A stretch of 8,698 nt of DNA from Desulfobacterales bacterium (GTDB lineage: Bacteria > Desulfobacterota > Desulfobacteria > Desulfobacterales > UBA5852). The notes beneath the pieces are model-generated. The model made no database searches, was not told the origin of the DNA, and saw only the letters and a program-made list of their open reading frames with translations. The DNA is taken from positions 1 to 8,698 of the forward strand of contig JASJBQ010000209.1 of assembly GCA_030066455.1 (NCBI GenBank), written 5' to 3'. Below are positions 7,492 to 8,698 of this stretch, piece after piece. Every line of letters starts with the position of its first letter. Positions within the stretch are counted from its first letter, which is position 1. The position numbers and the translations under genes are program-made.

Positions 7492-8186
7492 CCGTCGAGC
7501 GTATCGAGACCTTCTACGGCGCGAGCCAGGCTCTGTTCGGCGTGAGTCTCGAGGTCCAGGAGGGCGAGGTGGTCACCCTGCTGGGCCGCAACGGAATGGG
7601 CAAGAGCACCACGGTGCGCTCCATCATGGGGCTGACGCCGGTGCGCGCGGGGCGCATCGTTTTCGACGGCACCGACATCCAGCGCCTGCCCAGTCATGTC
7701 ATCGCCCGGATGGGCATCGGGCTCGTGCCGGAGGGCCGGCAGATCTTCCCCAATCTGACCGTCTATGAAAACATGGTGGCCACGGCCGCCAACCGGTTGA
7801 ATTCAGCCTCGCCCTACACCCTGGACCGTGTGCTCGCCATCTTCCCCCGCCTGGCCGACCGCCTCAACCATTACGGCAACCAGCTTTCCGGCGGCGAGCA
7901 GCAGATGCTGGCCGTGGTCCGCGCCCTGATGACCAACCCCCGCCTGCTCATCCTGGACGAGGCCACCGAGGGGTTGGCCCCCTTGATCCGCCGGGAAATC
8001 TGGCAGGGGCTGGCCCAACTCAAAGCCAACGGCCACGCCATCCTGGTGATCGACAAGAACCTGGACGCCCTGATGCAGATCGCCGACCGCCACTGTGTCA
8101 TGCAGAACGGCCGCGTGGTGTGGCAGGGGCGCACGGCCGCGCTGGCCGCCGCCGAGGAGGTCAAATCGCAGTATCTGGGCGTGTGA
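7485..8186 (+). CDS. livF: HAAT-family ABC importer ATP-binding protein, LivF type
   Basis: Second ATPase subunit, 233 residues, the normal LivF length. Walker A GRNGMGKST (34-42), PEGRQIFPNLTVYEN (82-96) with the Q-loop glutamine at 86, signature LSGGEQQ (134-140), Walker B LLILDE (154-159) followed by ATEGLAP, where most relatives have PTEGLAP. The H-loop position reads VIDKN (188-192) where other LivF proteins have VEQN; LivF proteins generally lack the canonical histidine, so this is a subgroup trait and not a lesion. ATG 7485 overlaps the livG stop by 7 nt. It is the last gene of the transporter operon. Confidence 0.94.
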   Translation: MLTVERIETFYGASQALFGVSLEVQEGEVVTLLGRNGMGKSTTVRSIMGLTPVRAGRIVFDGTDIQRLPSHVIARMGIGLVPEGRQIFPNLTVYENMVATAANRLNSASPYTLDRVLAIFPRLADRLNHYGNQLSGGEQQMLAVVRALMTNPRLLILDEATEGLAPLIRREIWQGLAQLKANGHAILVIDKNLDALMQIADRHCVMQNGRVVWQGRTAALAAAEEVKSQYLGV

Positions 8187-8239
8187 AACCTTCCCTCGCA
8201 CGCGCGCGGTGCGGGCGGTGTCGTCCCTGTGTTCGGTTT

Positions 8240-8270
8240 CCCCCTGTTTTGCGTGCCGGGGTTTTCTTTT
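8240..8270 (+). terminator. Weak intrinsic-terminator-like structure after livF
   Basis: CCCCC (8240-8244) can pair with GGGG (8258-8261) across a long loop, and TTTTCTTTT (8262-8270) follows directly. The T-rich tail is suggestive but the stem is only four to five pairs. A separate small hairpin, CGCAC/GTGCG (8197-8213), lies right after the livF stop without a T-run. The operon probably ends here because promoter-like sequence and an unrelated gene follow. Confidence 0.3.
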
Positions 8271-8310
8271 GGGGGGACATTGCCTATAAGCGGGGTGACG
8301 GCCGATGCGC

Positions 8311-8338
8311 TTGCCGCGTGCGGCCCGGACGCTAAAAT
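8311..8338 (+). promoter_or_regulatory. Candidate sigma-70 promoter of ettA
   Basis: TTGCCG (8311-8316, four of six consensus bases) and TAAAAT (8333-8338, five of six) are 16 bp apart, about 95 nt before the ettA start. This is the best promoter-like pair in the 246-nt gap after livF. Confidence 0.4.
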
Positions 8339-8346
8339 AAGCCGAA

Positions 8347-8358
8347 CGCCGATCGGCG
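8347..8358. promoter_or_regulatory. 12-bp perfect palindrome near the predicted ettA +1
   Basis: CGCCGATCGGCG begins 8 nt after the TAAAAT hexamer. Its place suggests an operator, but a 12-bp palindrome is expected about once or twice by chance in a window of this size. Confidence 0.2.
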
Positions 8359-8432
8359 ATACACAGTCTGCCACGGCCCAACCGGGGCTCCGATCAACGT
8401 TTGGGAAACACAGCCAACAGGAACATTGTGCC

Positions 8433-8698
8433 ATGACCCAGGATACCAAAAAGGTCATCTTCTCGATGATCGATGTTTCCAAATACCACGGTAAACAGGC
8501 GGTTCTGAAGGACATCTCGCTTTCCTATTTCTACGGCGCCAAGATTGGCGTGTTGGGCCTCAACGGGGCCGGCAAGAGTACCCTGCTTCGAATCATGGCC
8601 GGTGTCGAGCCGGACTACAACGGCGAGACCATCCTCTCGGAGGGCCATTCCGTGGGCTACCTCGAGCAGGAACCCCTGGTGGACGAGGCGCGCACCGT
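8433..8698 (+). CDS. ettA: Energy-dependent translational throttle protein EttA (ABC-F), N-terminal part
   Basis: Start of a soluble ABC-F ATPase that binds the ribosomal E site and links early translation to cellular energy. Eighty-eight codons are present before the window ends, of about 555 in the family. ISLSYFYGAKIGVLGLNGAG and then KSTLLRIMAGVEP are almost the E. coli EttA text; Walker A is GLNGAGKST (42-50). SVGYLEQEP (73-81) carries the Q-loop of the first ATPase domain. The N-terminus MTQDTKKVIFSMIDVSKYHGKQ is shorter around the usual VVPPKR stretch. ATG 8433 has AGGA at 8419-8422. Unrelated to the importer and probably transcribed from its own promoter. The frame is open to the window edge; it is incomplete only because of the cut. 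Confidence 0.93.
   Translation, partial: MTQDTKKVIFSMIDVSKYHGKQAVLKDISLSYFYGAKIGVLGLNGAGKSTLLRIMAGVEPDYNGETILSEGHSVGYLEQEPLVDEART

Noticed and set aside
8041..8061. Inactivating loss of the H-loop histidine in the LivF-like ATPase
   Set aside because: LivF proteins generally have no histidine there (EQN), so DKN is a family variant and not a lesion.

Overview
This GC-rich window has short intergenic gaps and runs almost entirely on the + strand. The content suggests a Gram-negative proteobacterium-like organism. An anaerobic Desulfobacterota (former Deltaproteobacteria) member is my best guess, from the style of the proteins and of the dispersed intergenic hairpin repeats; no marker gene proves it.

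Layout: (1) 1-247 is an AT-rich leader with promoter-like hexamers and two short dyads. (2) 248-2958 is a tightly overlapping gntR-trpB-trpA unit: a HutC/UTRA-type GntR regulator, a tryptophan synthase beta chain and a short alpha chain, with 8-nt overlaps at both junctions. (3) After a 122-nt spacer carrying a striking 26-bp dyad comes a complete branched-chain/hydrophobic-amino-acid-type (HAAT) ABC importer at 3081-8186, in the order livK, livH, livM, livG, livF. (4) 8187-8432 is an intergenic region with a weak terminator candidate and a plausible sigma-70 promoter. (5) The window ends inside ettA, an ABC-F translation factor whose start lies at 8433.

The importer genes are interrupted by two structured non-coding blocks. 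The livK-livH gap (379 nt) and the livH-livM gap (116 nt) each hold a large, nested, concentric inverted repeat. The central stems of the two appear related. The second sits exactly between the livH stop and the livM start. Removing it would leave a one-nucleotide stop-to-start gap, so it looks like an insertion into a formerly coupled junction.

How the genes may work together (inference): the periplasmic protein resembles, from memory, HAAT-type binding proteins for aromatic acids, and the only enzymes in the cluster are the indole-handling TrpB and TrpA, with no other trp gene present. A ligand-responsive GntR regulator controlling uptake of an aromatic or indolic compound plus its conversion to tryptophan (or an analogue) is a coherent hypothesis. 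TrpB and TrpA keep their core catalytic residues but depart from the usual sequence at several places near the active sites, which would fit a specialised paralogue. The substrate cannot be read from sequence alone.
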